A stretch of DNA of 64,000 nucleotides from the NCBI RefSeq assembly GCF_901709675.1, contig NC_051088.1, forward strand, positions 8,832,193 through 8,896,192, written 5' to 3'. Below, piece after piece: positions 34,516-48,776 of this stretch. The stretch is from Syngnathus acus (Eukaryota > Chordata > Actinopteri > Syngnathiformes > Syngnathidae). The translations under genes and the position numbers were made by a program. Numbering within the stretch: position 1 is the stretch's first letter; each line of letters starts with the position of its first letter. The notes under the pieces are model-generated. The model saw only the letters and a list, made by a program, of their open reading frames with translations, ran no database searches and had not been told where the DNA came from.

Positions 34516-37500
34516 AATTCAAATGCATAAACTACCGAGTTAGAAATATGCATAAAATGAATGGTAATAAATCTGGAGTGAGATTTTCTTTCGTGCTGCC
34601 GTTCAGTAAGCGCAAAATCATCTGTCAAGAACTGACGTTGCCAGGTCCACCGGTGACTCAATGATTAATCCCATGAAAGGGTGGAAACTTCCTCTGTTGG
34701 CCACTGAAGTGGAACCCAAATGTAAACAAAGTGAAGAGCCACTGTAAACAAACACAATAGAAAGGCAAGACGGAACGTTCAAAGTTTTATTGCGAGAAAG
34801 TGCGCCATTCATATAAATTTGTGCTGCCAGGAAATGATATGTTCAAGTGGTTGAAGTGAAGGTGAATAACAGTGAAACCAAGAACAAGGGTGGGAAAGGA
34901 GAATACAAAGAGGAGGAAGGCTGGGACAGTCTGGGGTCCAGACCCCTTGATGCCAGCAGCTGCTGCTGTTTTGTGGGTTGAAGCAAAAAGCTGGGAACCT
35001 CTTCTCTACTTGGCCTACTTAAGGAATGTTAACGTTATAGATACTCCCCTGGTTACACAGCACTCGCTCACTTCCTACCTTTGTTTTGTCATCTTCTTGC
35101 TGAAAGAGGGCTTCATTAAGTAAGCCGGGCCTAAAACAACTCCAATATTTTAACTTTGCTTCTGTGAAATGAATGGCAACCACAATGAATACCTCCATTC
35201 AAACCGACTGTGTGTTTCAGGTGAATTGTTCACTCAAATAAATTCTTCCCTTGCCTCAGTGCCGCTGGGTAGCTTTAAACACCTTTACGATAGCAACGTT
35301 TTGACCAAACCTTTCTGTTTGCCCGCGTGTGCGTAGGCTTGACGCCGATAGCTGCACGAGCCGCGTAACTGGCGCGACATCAAAGCTGAACAGCACGTAA
35401 CTCACCCAGTGGGTTCAGTAAACACGCACAGCGCTGCGTGTGGACATCATCTTTAAACAAGAAACACAAACGTCATTAATTCAAAACCCATGGCAAATGC
35501 GAAACAGCGCCTTTTATTGTTTTCCTCCCTAAGTAGCCAACAAAGATGGGGGTCTTGGGGATTTTACTTTGCAGACAAGTGGCTCACCATGCAAGTAGGG
35601 ATAATGAGCTGTAATTTGTGGGTCAGCAAAAATAATTTGCATGTTATTAATTATGTCATCATTTAAAAAAGAAAAAATCAATTTCCACATTTTGTATGTA
35701 AATAAACACATTACCACTTTCCACATTAGCTTAGCGCTCTGCGATTGTGATGTATCATCACATAAATCCTTGCTGCATTGATAAAGCATATTTTTGAGAA
35801 TTTAGTCCTATTTTGAAGAGACTGACAGCATCTTATATATATACAAAAAAGTGTGACACTACAAGAGTAAAGTTTGGTTTTTGGAGCTCTCTTCTCCTCG
35901 TTAAACTAAACTTAGGACTTTAGCCTGTAAAAATACAACTTTATTCTTTTAACATTAGAACTGGCTTTGATCATGATTTTCATTTTAAGACTTTTTTCTA
36001 GACTATAACTAGTCTCATAAAGTAACTTTTTTTTAAAATAAAAACAATGTCATTTTATTTACTGTACCATTACGACATGTGACTTCTGACATTTGGGGGT
36101 ACAGTGATACGCTCCAGAGTCACCCGCAATAGGTGAAAATCCAGAAACAATGTCTTAAGTATTTGAGCAACCGTGTAACTCATGGGGGAAACCATATATC
36201 TGTCAAAATTATTAAAACATATCTATAAATATGTAGTTCTTTCCTGATGATGTGATTGTGGATGAGAGTTCTTTTTCACATGTAAAACTTGAAAACAATG
36301 ATCTCACGTTTAAGCAGGAGCTTCTTAAAGGAAGACTTTGAACCAAGTGTGTACATGTAATATGGATCCATTTCCGAGGTCCGAAACCATCTGGGAAGAG
36401 ACGTGATTTTTTATTGCTTTGATTAAAATGACATCAAGTACTGTAGTGGTTGTGTGGTCACCGTGACAGCACCTGTGGGAGTTGTAAACAGAGACATGAA
36501 GACTGATGTAAAGCTCCAAATCTGCGAGCAATTTTCTCATGATTTAGCTGTAAAATATTTCCACCAGGCAACCAGATAAAGACTGAAACTAAAAGTGCAC
36601 TAAAATCCCATGCTTAATACAGATTAAGCACATGTGTTATGGTGACTATCTTTCCAAACAGCTTTTTAAAAATGGTTAACACATTTACCCTTCAAACTCG
36701 GAATTACATCGCGGAAGAAGTAACTCTGTTCTGGACTACCTCCAGAATATGAAATGTCACTCACCTAATAAATGTAACCAAGGATGAAGAACAACAACAG
36801 TTATCTGAGCCTCTTTCACCAACTGTAATCCTTCTATCACAAATTCTTCAAAACCGAAGCGATACAGCAGAAGCAAATTTTATTAACCCACAGATGTGGT
36901 TTATCTGATTAGCAAGGACAATGATAGAGAACATGAAAAGCATTTACTGTACGTGAAAGACTGGCAGAAAATCTGCACGGCTGGGGCTCAGTTGTCCCAG
37001 CATGTTTTCTAGTGCCCGAAAGGTCAAGACACTGAACCCTGGTTTGCTCCCAGCGGGCCTGACAGCGCCTTCCAGGGCAGCAGCTGCCGGTATGAATGTG
37101 TGCATGACTGGCTGAATGTGAGGCTTTGTCAAGAGCTTTGAGCACCATAAAATGTTCTTATTTTCCCTTTCACAGTTATAACTGGCCCACTGAAAGCATT
37201 CCGAACTCAATTGAGGCGGAGGTGAAAACAAGTTTGACACAGGTGCTTTTAAATGCTCTTTCACTATACTGTGTATAGTTGGTTTAATTTAATAATTGAG
37301 AAAATATTCAAACTTGGGCTGGGACATATGGCCTGAAATTCAATCTCTTCAGGCATATCATGATATAAACTCAAGTGATAACAATTATAATGAAAGTATT
37401 TTGAAATTGGCTGTATAGTCTTGTTTATACTTGGCAAAGGACTATAAATGTTTAACTAGTGCTAGTAGCTTGCCATTTCCACTATAGTTCCTGAGCAGGA

Positions 37501-40500
37501 TGGAAAATTGGGTGGCTGGGTGAATGCATCATTTTTGAACTAGCAGGTTCAAACATTGATCCAGCTTTGTGGTCAGAGGTTCTTATCGCCATTTTTGCAC
37601 GAAGGTATATATACTGATGGCATTAACAAGCATTATTGCAATTGGTCGGTATTTTCTAAACGTACCGTCGGCCAAATTTACAGCCTCCAGTCCACCGCGT
37701 GCACAACACACCCTTAGTTCGAACCCTGAGCTTTTATGGGACAGTGTGTCGTGTACAACCTCAGGGATGTTTGAATTCAGACCTTCCCCTGTACTTGGCT
37801 CAGATCTGTCAGGGTGATTACTTCAAGAACCAAACCGGCTGCCCCACAAAATGTGCAAACCGCATACATTTGTCAGTAAAACACATTCTTTGGTCACATT
37901 TAAATGGACCTGACCCAAAACTGGATGTGCCCTTCCGTGACAAATGTTTTACCCTTGTGAAAGTTATAGTGAGACTCTGCTTATTGTCTTTTTTTTCTAT
38001 CATTATTTTTTCTGACTGACACAAAAACCAAGCATGTGTGCCAAACAGCACCCCACAGACTGGAAGTATTCACTGAACAACATACAATTAAATCAAATGG
38101 GTCCGTTTCTGGTTTGGTTCAAAAAGAAAGAGAACGGTAAAGGGGGGGGTAAGAGGCACCAAAATAGTGCTCGAACGGTTATTTTCTGTGTCACTTCACC
38201 CATAATTAAAAGTAAACGTACAAAAATCCTGAAATCTTGTGCAGTTGTTTCTATGGGACTTGATGAAGTATTGGATGATAGTGCTAACGCAACTTGCAAA
38301 GTGTTCTGGCTGGGCCACCAATATGACTGACGGCTTAAGTAGGTGATTTGTATCACCACGCATGATCATTCTCTTTATCAGTAGGGAGTGTATCATCAAG
38401 TCATTATCTATTGTCGCTTTAAATAATACTGTGCATCAATAACATACAGTACATAAATAACTTTGAACAACTAAGCCACTTTTTGGCCCTCACTCTTATT
38501 ATAGAGCTATTCTTTGCAGACAATCGTCTCACTTGCACATGATGGAGCCAGATGTGGCTGATAGATTTGTGATATCCGAATGCAGAGCCAGCGCGTATTT
38601 TGCGAGGACGTGAGGATGGATGGATATAGGAAGGAGGTGAATGGGGAAAACAATGGGTCTGAAAGACTGTGCGGGAGCTATTCCCAAAATGGGACAAGTC
38701 AACAGGAATTCACCAATTCATTCCCCAGACTCTCATTCAGCCACTCACACTGCTCACCCCAATCTCGCCCAAAATTCTTCACCCAAAATAGAGCTTTTCC
38801 CCATGTGACTTTCCCACAAAGACACACGTACGGGTTTTGTCCGAAGGAGGCCAGAGTGCAAGTAACAGCAACAGCTGCGGGGATTAGAGAGATGGAATGA
38901 AAAAGCAAGAAGTGGAATGTGTGGGCGGACAAACAGTATAAAGTGAAGGAGGGGTTGTGGCTGACATTATTTACTCACGTACCTCACTTATTAACCCAAC
39001 GGCTATGCTCCTTTCTCGGGAGGAATGGCAGTAATGTCGCTGAGTCAATTTGACCCATATTGCAAAAGTGTCAGAAACTGAAAAAATATATATACACAAC
39101 GGTATTTACATTGGTTACACCTCAGTATTGACTCACTACTATTGGGTGAATTGCCTCTTTTGCATTATGCTTTGTGTGTGTGCGTGCGTGCGTGCGCCTG
39201 TGCGTGTGTGTGTGTTTTAAAAAAAAATACATTCAAACTGTACAACTGTACACACACACTAGACATCTTCTGTTCAGGATCAAATCAACCTCCTAAATTA
39301 GCAATCAAAACAAAAGATCAGTGTTGCGAATATACTAAATGAACTGTTTTCATTTTACATTTTGTTTGCACAGCAGATTCCACAATTGAGGAGGTCATAT
39401 CAGAACATTCTTCTTGTGCTTGTTTTCAAGTTTTAAATCAGTGTCACCAGTGTTTTGGATCACAATTCACATGAATTGTTAGAAACTACTCAAGTTGCAC
39501 TAACAATACAAAAGAAATGCTGCACACATAAGGAAATCCTTCATTCTGCACACACAACCGAGTAATCTGTTGGGGACGATAAAATTCAAGAATAACATGA
39601 AGAAAATGTGCTACCGCGCTGCAATGTGTGGAATTATTTGAACAGAAAGACTTTTTTTTTTTTTTTCTCCTGTGTCAGTCAGACTGTTGTGGGGCTCTGG
39701 GACTATTTTGTTGAGGCGACGGCTCAGCGAGGAAGTCGTCAAAACAGGAAGTGTTTTATGTAGCTGAAACATTCCATTTTTAACTCTCACAGGCAGTCTA
39801 AAAAAAATAACACACTCAGCACCCACATTGTGAACCACGGGTTCCAGTTTGTATGCATTTAAGATACAAAGCAAATGTGCCACTTTAGTCTGGGTGGCAG
39901 CACATAGATTGAACCTATTCTAGAGTGTTGGTCACCTTTGAACCACTTGTCATCCATAGATTTGGATGTTTTGGCTTTCATGAGTGTCCAAGTTGTTTTT
40001 TCAGTCTAGAAAGAGTCACTGTCATTCAAACTTATTCCTGATATTTTCTCATCCTGTGTGATAACTCCCTTAAATCACTTGGTATGAGTGAGAGGCAGAG
40101 GTCAAATAGCACCTGCGACATCACACTGTCCTATTATTCCCAAATGCATTTCTGGACCCTTTTGAATTGAAAAAGCTGAATTTACAAGCTGGAGTTATGG
40201 TCTATAGCAGAGAACAAAAATCTTTACAGCCAGTACAGCCATTCTGTAATAAAAAATAAAAAAAAAGGAAAACAAATCTTAACAGGGTTCGTTTCTGGAG
40301 ACATGGTTTGAATTCTATGTATTAACCTTTAAAACTGCCAACACAGAGGAATCATCATTTTTAGAATATTTCTTTTGTGTAGACAGTTTTAAGACCCACC
40401 TCCAACCCTACAGATTTCATATTATTGCCATGGTGACCCAGGATGGTCGATGGTATATTGGTGGGCCAGCCTGGGCATCTCCCCCTTATGTGTTTATATT

Positions 40501-40860
40501 AATATCAGTGACAAAACTGCATCTAATAAATAGATTGTTTTGGCAAACTGAAAAAAAGTGCTTTGCCACTCACCTCTACGGGGGCCAAGGGACTATCTGA
40601 GCTGAGGGGAGGAGGTCATTTAGCCTTTAGCCTTAGCCTTGTCTCATAAAAAAGTGCTTAATCCTGTGATATCTATAGACAATTACAATCCTTTGTGGTT
40701 TTCATTATTAATGTCAGGGCTCTGTCCCTATCCCCTGTACATAGTACAGAGCTTGTACTGTATAAGCAGCCCTGAAGCAAACCAGACAAAATGCCGTTGA
40801 GTCCCTTTCCCACAGTAGATGCCAGCCTCATCACAGCGATACTCACTTACTAAAACCTAG
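34516..40860. other. Intergenic block without recognised genes
   Basis: Both strands were read for vertebrate protein motifs. The short ORFs (up to about 106 codons) lack splice-consistent continuation or family resemblance. Apart from the repeat at 37316-37400 and a (TGCG)/(TG) tract near 39172-39215, nothing is supported here. Confidence 0.5.
37316..37400. repeat. Dispersed repeat fragment (GGCTGGG..ATATGGCC type)
   Basis: GGGCTGGGACATATGGCCTG followed by CATATCATGATATAAAC resembles the fish/vertebrate hAT-like repeat with GGCTGGGCGATATGGCC. Decayed. Confidence 0.45.
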
Positions 40861-40962
40861 GTGTAAATCATGCAATATAGGCTACATGTATGCATATATA
40901 CATGCATTTATACATACATACACAATTATATATACATATATACATATGTATATATAATTTTG

Positions 40963-41138
<176 letters not shown>

Positions 41139-42721
41139 TTCCTATATTGTATTGTGACCAACATGAGAATTATTATTGCACAATATTATTAGCGCAAAAT
41201 CTCTGAACTGCTTTGTTTACACACACACAAAAAAGAAAATCCAGATTTGGGGCAAGGCGGTTGAATTTTTTCATCTATTTACTGATTACAGATTACTCAG
41301 GAATGGAAAAATATTTGTTAGAATCAGGCTTTTTCCTGGTGAAAGAGGAATGGAGGATTTGATTTGATACAAAAAATAATCAAACTATAAAACATAATAT
41401 TTTAAAAATGAGTAGATGTAGTAGCTGTTCTAAAATTGCTACAACTCCAGGGTTTTGATGAGTGCCATTGGCTGGATATTTCAGAAAACACAAGGGCAAA
41501 AATAAACAAAAGAGTAAAAAGATTGACAGTGGCACCGGTCAGTTGGCCTGCTGTGCTCCTGAGAGAAAGCGAGAACAGCACCCACAAGAGGAACTCACCC
41601 ATCCCAGAAAAGACATTCCTATTTTTACGCAGGCAGTCGATGATCCCCACAGGGAAAGCACCCGTTGTGGGCACGCTCACTTTTTACCGCAAGATGTGTT
41701 GTCCTTGCAGAGAGCCGAAAATAAACGTTTGGAAAGCCACAAGGATAAATCTGACTGCTTTGTACGGAAAAGCTCACAATTGTGCTCTTGCGTGCTTCTT
41801 GAGGGAAAAAAGGAGCGAGAGAGACAGAATGCTGAAGACATGGATCCCAAACAGGAAGGAAAAAAGTCTGAAGAATGTAATTAAGGGAATAAAAACTAAA
41901 TGAGAGACCAAATGGGGAGATTCATGTCCAGTATATCGACAACATTGGGAGTATGTATATGTAGCCGTATAGTATATACAGTGCTGGAAAACAAATGAGA
42001 TCACTGCAAGTTTAAATAAACCAACGTTTGTTGTGGTTGTTGTGCTTGTGTCACAAATTAATCTGTTCTTGACATTTACACAAAATGAACACTTCAATTT
42101 CTTGGCATGGTATTAGTTGGCATAAATTGTATCTGGCCCCAAAAGATTACTTTTGATATCATTGGCATTTTACCATCAGTCAATACCAGAAGATAAATAA
42201 AAACACTAAAAGTAGAACTTCCTGGAGCGTACTTATGGCTTCCTGTTTATATGATCTCTGAGCTGCTTGCTCTCCAGTGTGTCTTGACAGAGAATAAACA
42301 TCAACACAAACTTTGACTGGCCAGATGACGCTCAAGAGAGTTAGCTCAGATTTATTTTATGTTGTTTTTGTTTTGTGACAATGGTTTTGTGAGATTAGGT
42401 TTGTGTCAACTATGTTCACTAGTCGTCACCTAATCCGAGACAATTAGTTTGCAAATAAAAACATAGAAACCCACAAATAGGAATGTCACCAACTGGTTTG
42501 AGATAGTGAGAGCGCTTGAAAGAAAATAAGTTCTGTATCAAAGTCCCAAAAAAGATTTGACTATGGTATGAATCCTCCATCCTGAACCCTCTCCACAAAC
42601 CACTGTAACAATGCCAGACAAGTTCAACTGCAGCCAGAGGAATGCAGAGTCACAACACAGAACATAAATCCATACAAGTGAGGCAGAGCTTTTTATAAAA
42701 AACAAAACAAAAAAAACAGAT

Positions 42722-42793
42722 TAACTCATTCACTGCCATTGATGAGGAAAATACATCAAACATCACTTTGTACTGGGCTGGCAGAGAATTTTA
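42722..42793. mobile_element. TTAA-flanked MITE copy (degenerate)
   Basis: Starts TTAACTCATTCACTGCCATT, the same end as the intact copy at 49602-49666. The other end survives as GGCAGAGAATTTTA, a mutated form of GGCAGTGAATGAGTTAA. Confidence 0.6.
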
Positions 42794-42969
42794 GAGGTTT
42801 TTTATATATATAAAATTGTTTTGTGGACACCCTGAAATATGCTTGGCCCCCTCATGCCCACCCAAGAAAAAAATCCTAGCTCCACCAGTGATCACCCATA
42901 AAATAACATCTGTCGTCTTCTTTATATCGCTTCAAAATATCAGAAATTCTTTTTTGCCCTGTTGATTGG

Positions 42970-43072
42970 ATGCAATTGGAGAAGATGCAAACTCAAGCAG
43001 GCCTGATCTGAGATTTGAATCTCGAATCTCAGAAGTGTGAGGCAGAACTACTAACCACTATTCCACTACATT
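42970..43072. repeat. SINE/LINE-tail fragment
   Basis: GGAGAAGATGCAAACTCAAG then GATTTGAATCTCGAATCTCA and GTGAGGCAGAACTACTAACC. This matches the remembered layout of a common fish repeat (GATTTGAACC.. GTGAGGCAG..CTAACCAC). Truncated and mutated. Confidence 0.5.
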
Positions 43073-45591
43073 TCCTAGTGCCTGCAAATTCCTCTAATTC
43101 CTCACTAACACCTAGGACATTTTTAGAACCTTCTTTGTCTTCTTTTAAACGATTAAAAAAAATGTGGCTATTTAAATCCGCACTAAGTTTATTTGGCCTT
43201 TTGCTCTCGTGTCATTTTTATGCAAACCAATTGGCAAGTCTTTTTGGTTTCATTGTTGTTTGAAGATGTGGGAGTCAGCTAGCGAGGCGGAGGCAGCGGA
43301 GGAGTGTCTGGGGTTTACTCTCGGTCCCTTGCGGTAATATTTAATAACAAACATTAAAAATACCACAAAAATCCTTCACCGCATTCCCACGGTCCCAATG
43401 TCCAGCGCACGCACACCACCCATACATGGCCTCTGGACACATATCGACTACACGCGTGTGTGTAAATACACTAATTCATACAGTGCTGTAGGGTACAAAC
43501 ATTTGACGTCAACATGAAAACAGAGAGGCGACAGAGGGAGACCCCACAAAATGAGGAAACGGTCATCACAAGTTTGGACCAACACATTTAGTTAAAAGGA
43601 TCCTCATTCCTGACTGATGGCAATTTAAGTCCCGTGTGCAATAGCGTGCGTGCGAATGCATTCGTCATGTCGCCAGTGGCTTTCTGACCTCGTCTGGAGG
43701 TTTGGTGATCGCAGCCATAGATTCCTTTCCATCCCTCCCTCCCTCCCCTCCGTGTTTCACATGTGCGTCAGCAATGATACCGCAATCCCCCTTCTCCCCC
43801 TCCTTTTGTCCCATGATCCTCCCCTCTGCTTTTTTAACCCCACCCCCCCGCTCCACGAACTCGCCTGCATGCGTGCGGTTGCTTTGAGTTGCACTTAATT
43901 TACAGCGCCTGTTTTGTAAACAGACAGCCTTTATTTTCTATGTCATTTTGTGTCAACAGCACACGTGGTGAAATGTGAGGATGGTTTCAACCAAGCCATT
44001 ATGTACAAGGCAATGTTGCCCAGTCTTCATTGAGCTGAGGCACAAATACGTATCTCACCGCACACCACCAACAAAAAGTGTCACAAAAAGTGTTTCATAT
44101 GTTTAGAATGAAATAAGGCGCACAAAGTATGATTCTGTAATAATGTTCCACCCATTTAAGTGCTTCCTGTTACAGCTCTAATGGGCCATTTTTGTGGGGT
44201 TGTGTGTAAAACAGGCAATTGTTACCATGTGAAAATAGAGGACACGCATGGGTGCTGCGTGCTACAGTAAGTGTAGGCTAGGTGGTGTACATTGTACAGG
44301 GTGCGAAGCTTCTAATTTCCGCCGCGTCCAATGGAGTCACATTACTCACATAAATGGAATTCTAAAGTTTTGATTCTAGATTGTCGGGTTAGGACCCAAA
44401 AGTGGGCCACAGGCATATGCTGTGAACTAATTACCTGAACTGCGTAGAATACTTAGCTTTGTGATAAAGTTTGGCACTTTCTGTTGGGAGTGTGAATTTG
44501 GGTTATGTGGCCGTTGTGGGGGGTCATATTCTTACAAGAGGGAAAAGGTGCACAGCTGCACATGTACCACCTGGCTGACAATAAGGTCTTTTCATTCTTG
44601 TGCTATATGTTTTTGCATGGAATTCAATGATCGTCACGTGTCTCAGAAAAACTCCATGCCCCGTGATTTATAGCCAGCCTCAGAATTCAATTAATCGTTT
44701 GTGCACTCATTCCCTGGTTAGGCGCAAGCGGGTGTGTCAGAAGGCGGTATGGGAGAATATACTTGAGACGGAAATATGCACAAGATCAGACACGATAAAA
44801 AGGACTTGCGCAAAAAAGCAGACTATAGCCCAAGGAGCAGAACTCAATTGTGAACCAATAAAACAGTTGTAAGACAGTCAAATAATAATTGTCATCAACA
44901 GGTCATCATTTTGACAGGCATGTGTCAGAAATGTTGATAGTGTATTTGGTACATTTGGTACGCCTATGTTCCATATGAAGTCTCCAAAGGGAATATGTTG
45001 GGTGGGATACTTTGCTAAAGCAACAACAACGACGATCAGCTTGCAGAAATCAGAAGACTAAATTCAGAAAGCAAGTGATTGGTCATTACCTGAGCAGCTA
45101 TGATGTCATTTTAATTTTCAGTTGACAGCAAGAGGCAAAAGGATATAAACAAGTGGATTTTGCTGCTCTATTCATATTACACCAACGCAATATTAATCAC
45201 AACGCCGTGTTTACACTCGTGGGGGCACATACAACATATTGTAAAGAAAATGTTGGTATTGACTTCCCCTTTAATAAAGTGTTTTTATGAGTACAAGACA
45301 TTTGATTCAAAACACTAACCTAATGTCAGACACAACAAACCTGCACTACATTTGCACTTTGGGTTTGATGGCCACAGCATTTAATTGGGAATCGAGTTGC
45401 CTCGAATCTCAGTGGCAGTTCTTCACCACTGCAAATGACAGCCACAAAAAAAAAACAAATTGTGACATGAATTTCTCTCTGACAGTGGCATCACAATTTA
45501 TCTCTGAATATTTCATACAACTCAGCTATTGCTTCTGTTTGGTTTGGTCAAGACATTTAGTGTGCAACATAGTATGCGTTTTAATAACGAC

Positions 45592-45703
45592 AGGGATTAT
45601 TTTATTTCGATGAGATTCATCATGTCTAGGTAATGAATAGAAAGATTATTTTGTTCAGACAATTGTCTGAACAAAAGAATCTGTTTATATAGGGATTATT
45701 TTA
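45592..45703. repeat. Near-perfect 40-bp palindrome between 13-bp direct repeats
   Basis: The palindrome at 45643-45682 has a 28-bp perfect core TTTTGTTCAGAC/AATTGTCTGAACAAAA (45649-45676) and one mismatched pair outside it (45648/45677). AGGGATTATTTTA occurs at 45592-45604 and again at 45691-45703, flanking it. Confidence 0.85.
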
Positions 45704-48700
45704 ATTTCCAGTATTGCAGCATAGTCAGCCCCCGAACACCCTGATTTGTTACAGTGTTACGACATCCCGTAACATTCCAGTAAAAGTGAATGCGTCACAG
45801 TGAGCTGGATGTGACTGTGTGTGTGTTTTCACGTCTGTGCTTGCCTCCAGTGCATTTCCTAACAATTATGCAGGAATGTGTGTGAGAACACTTGAAATGG
45901 CTCTTTCTATCTCAAGCAGGACTCTAATAGCTTCTCTTTTTTAAGAGCTGTGAAAGCCAGCGAGATCCTATAATAGCCAGCACTCAATCTACATAGTGCA
46001 GCAAGCAAGTGGCAAGCAAGTGGCTTGTTATGGCACACAACTGAAACCACAGGAGAAAAAGAAAATCTAGTTTCTAAGTCTGACAAAAATAGAGATGACT
46101 GTTTTGGGTATGCTTTTAAGAAATTGCTAAAATGTGTATGTAACAATTGAACATAAATGTTTGGAGTAAATTATGATTAATAATCGATTAGTTTTTAAAA
46201 TATGTAGTCAAAATGTAGCATTCAGTAGTTTACTTTTTGTTTTATAATCGTATTATTGGTGGATGTCACAGGTCACACAGGCACAGGTCTGAAATGGATT
46301 AATTTGTTTATTTGTAGCCTACATGTGCTGGCAGATTTTAGATCAGCCCAATGTGTTGCTCTTAGCTATTTTTGAGTGTTTTCAGCTGTGTCATTGTCCT
46401 GTTGGAAGATAAACGACTTGCCACAAAGTCCAAACTTTCTTCCTCTCTGCAGCATATTTCTACCCAGATTGCCTTGAATCAAATTTACTCTAGGACCCGA
46501 GCACCCTCTGCTGGTTAAAGATTTCTACCTGCATCATTAAATAATAAATGATCAATATCCATAATTTTAAGAATTTGAGGTTATTTTCTTCCTGTTATTT
46601 TTTTGAATCTGAAATGTTGTTTAACTAGGCTTTCTTCTAAACATACACAAATGTGTTGTCTCATTGACAAATCTCATTTGTGAGCAGTTGTAAGTTTTTT
46701 TGTGATTATGCAGTACACAATAGAAATAATTGAAAGGTAATAGATGTTATTTGAATAGTATATGTTGAGCACTGTAAACCTTTTTATTAAATCATGTTAG
46801 TGATACATGTGGTGGACTAGTAAGATAACATATGAAATTTAAACTGACATTCTTCACGTATCGTAAAACATAAATGGGAAACCTGTGGACATTCAAACTT
46901 CAAACTCCAAGCAGGAAGGCCACAGCTGTGATCCAAATCTAACAGCACGGATGAGAACTGTGAGTCAGATGTGCTAGTAAGCACAGCCCAAAACATCTGA
47001 CGCACAAATGTTTATAATATCGAATGCTAAAAATGTAATGAACTCTTGCGTTACATCTCTTCCACAAACGATGATGCTTTGAAGACCAGTTTAAAAAAAG
47101 CCACAGAGTTATGTATCATTATGTACAGCTGCTTTATTTCTGATTTGCTCCAAATATTATCAGTATTTTTTACTAGATACAATGCATGTAATCAAAGTAC
47201 AACGGATCAAATGCAGGGAGAAGAGCACAAAAAAAGAAAGATAAACTGCGACACAGCCAGAGCAGTTGAGTTGTATGCATAAAAGGACTTCCCGTTGAGC
47301 CATCGACAATGATGGCATGGCAACTGTGTGATGATGACAAAAAACCCAGATGCAATGAGGTCTGGTTGGTTTTACTGCATGGTGGTACTGGTACTTATCT
47401 TGGGACGCAAGTGTATTACAACTGTACCGCTTGCAAAGACAAAGAAAAGTCCGCTGAGCTTATCACATGAACTTGGTCATTTTTGTCATGAAGTGAAATT
47501 GAGCAAATACTATACAAATCAAAAGAGATAATTTATTAGCATGTCTCCATTTTCATACAAAATCATTTGGGTTGTGTAATACTTAAATTCCGGTTAGTGT
47601 TGGATATGACTACATTGGAGAAATATCCTCCCCTGACAAAAGTGTTGCCGTGAAGCGCTACGACAGCTTCAACATCAGCACTCCAAATACGGATCGTAAA
47701 AGCCCTGCTATCGTCCCAAAATAAGGCTGAAGGTTGTAGGCACACCAAGGTACAACTGAGCTGAGCAATTATGTGCATCGGTTCAAAAATCCTGATGTTA
47801 AAAATGGACATGGAGCATTTATACAGACATTAAGAAAACCATATACAAGTGCATCATTGGCAAAAGGACTGCTGGTGAGGGAGAAACAAGTGCACAGTGA
47901 CGTGTGCGGCGTCCGTCTGGGAGTCTTTGCATTTGCCCCGTCCGTGGGCTTCACTTAATAGGGTGCAAGCGAGCAAGAAAGCCATCCAGCAAGCACGTTA
48001 CATTGAAAAGAGGTAGCGGAGAAACACAGCCATCTGTCACAATTCAGCCACTCTCCACTCTTGAAAACAAGATGCAGCCTCTCCATCCACAGAATTGTTC
48101 AAAAGCTCACAGACGACCTCATATGACAAGTATGTAGTCTGAATTGGGTGCCAGATTTGTGGGGAACTTAAAAGTGGGGGATGACAGCAGTCCAACCCAC
48201 GGGACATCTTCAGATGTTTCCCATGAAATCACATTGAAAATGTGAACGTATTCATCCAACGTGACTTTACAAAATACAATAGTGTGGAATAGGTGGATTT
48301 AAGATCTTAAGGGGGATTTGCAATTTTCTGCTTGTTAAAACTGTCTGTATGGCCTGACAGTGTTTCATTCATTTACTAGAACATGAGTGAAATAATCCAT
48401 TCACCCCTTATTGGACCCATATTGTGCCTCGAATGATACCACCACATCCCTGAAAAAAAACAACCAATCATAGACAGAAGGCATGACTAACAAAGTGCAA
48501 ACCCCAATGGCCTCAGCGACTTGGGCTTTCAGGAGCTCTGCTAGCATGATGGAATACCCACGTCCAGGAGAAGGAATAAAATGTCCCTCCTTCATTTGCC
48601 AACGACTGGCTATTAGTCTAACAAGCAGAAGCAGAGTGAAGGGAACTCCGAGAGCTAATCAGCCTGTACCACGCAATTGTATGCTGTTAAACATCACACA

Positions 48701-48776
48701 GTGTGACAGTTGGTTAAAAGAAACTGCTATTGAAACAAAATAACATGTTTGGCTCAGTGGTATTCTACTGGGTGAA

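Noticed and set aside
37715-37735. GTTCGAACCC string suggesting a tRNA B box
   Set aside because: No box A at a suitable distance and no cloverleaf can be drawn around it.
41436-41903. Long plus-strand ORF (155 codons) overlapping another of 140 codons and a minus-strand ORF
   Set aside because: No recognisable family, no splice-supported extension, and the composition looks random (Lys/Arg/Glu from an A-rich stretch). Overlapping open frames on both strands point to chance.
47563-48137. Cluster of short ORFs on both strands
   Set aside because: Each is 60-82 codons, they overlap in conflicting frames, and none shows splice signals or known motifs.
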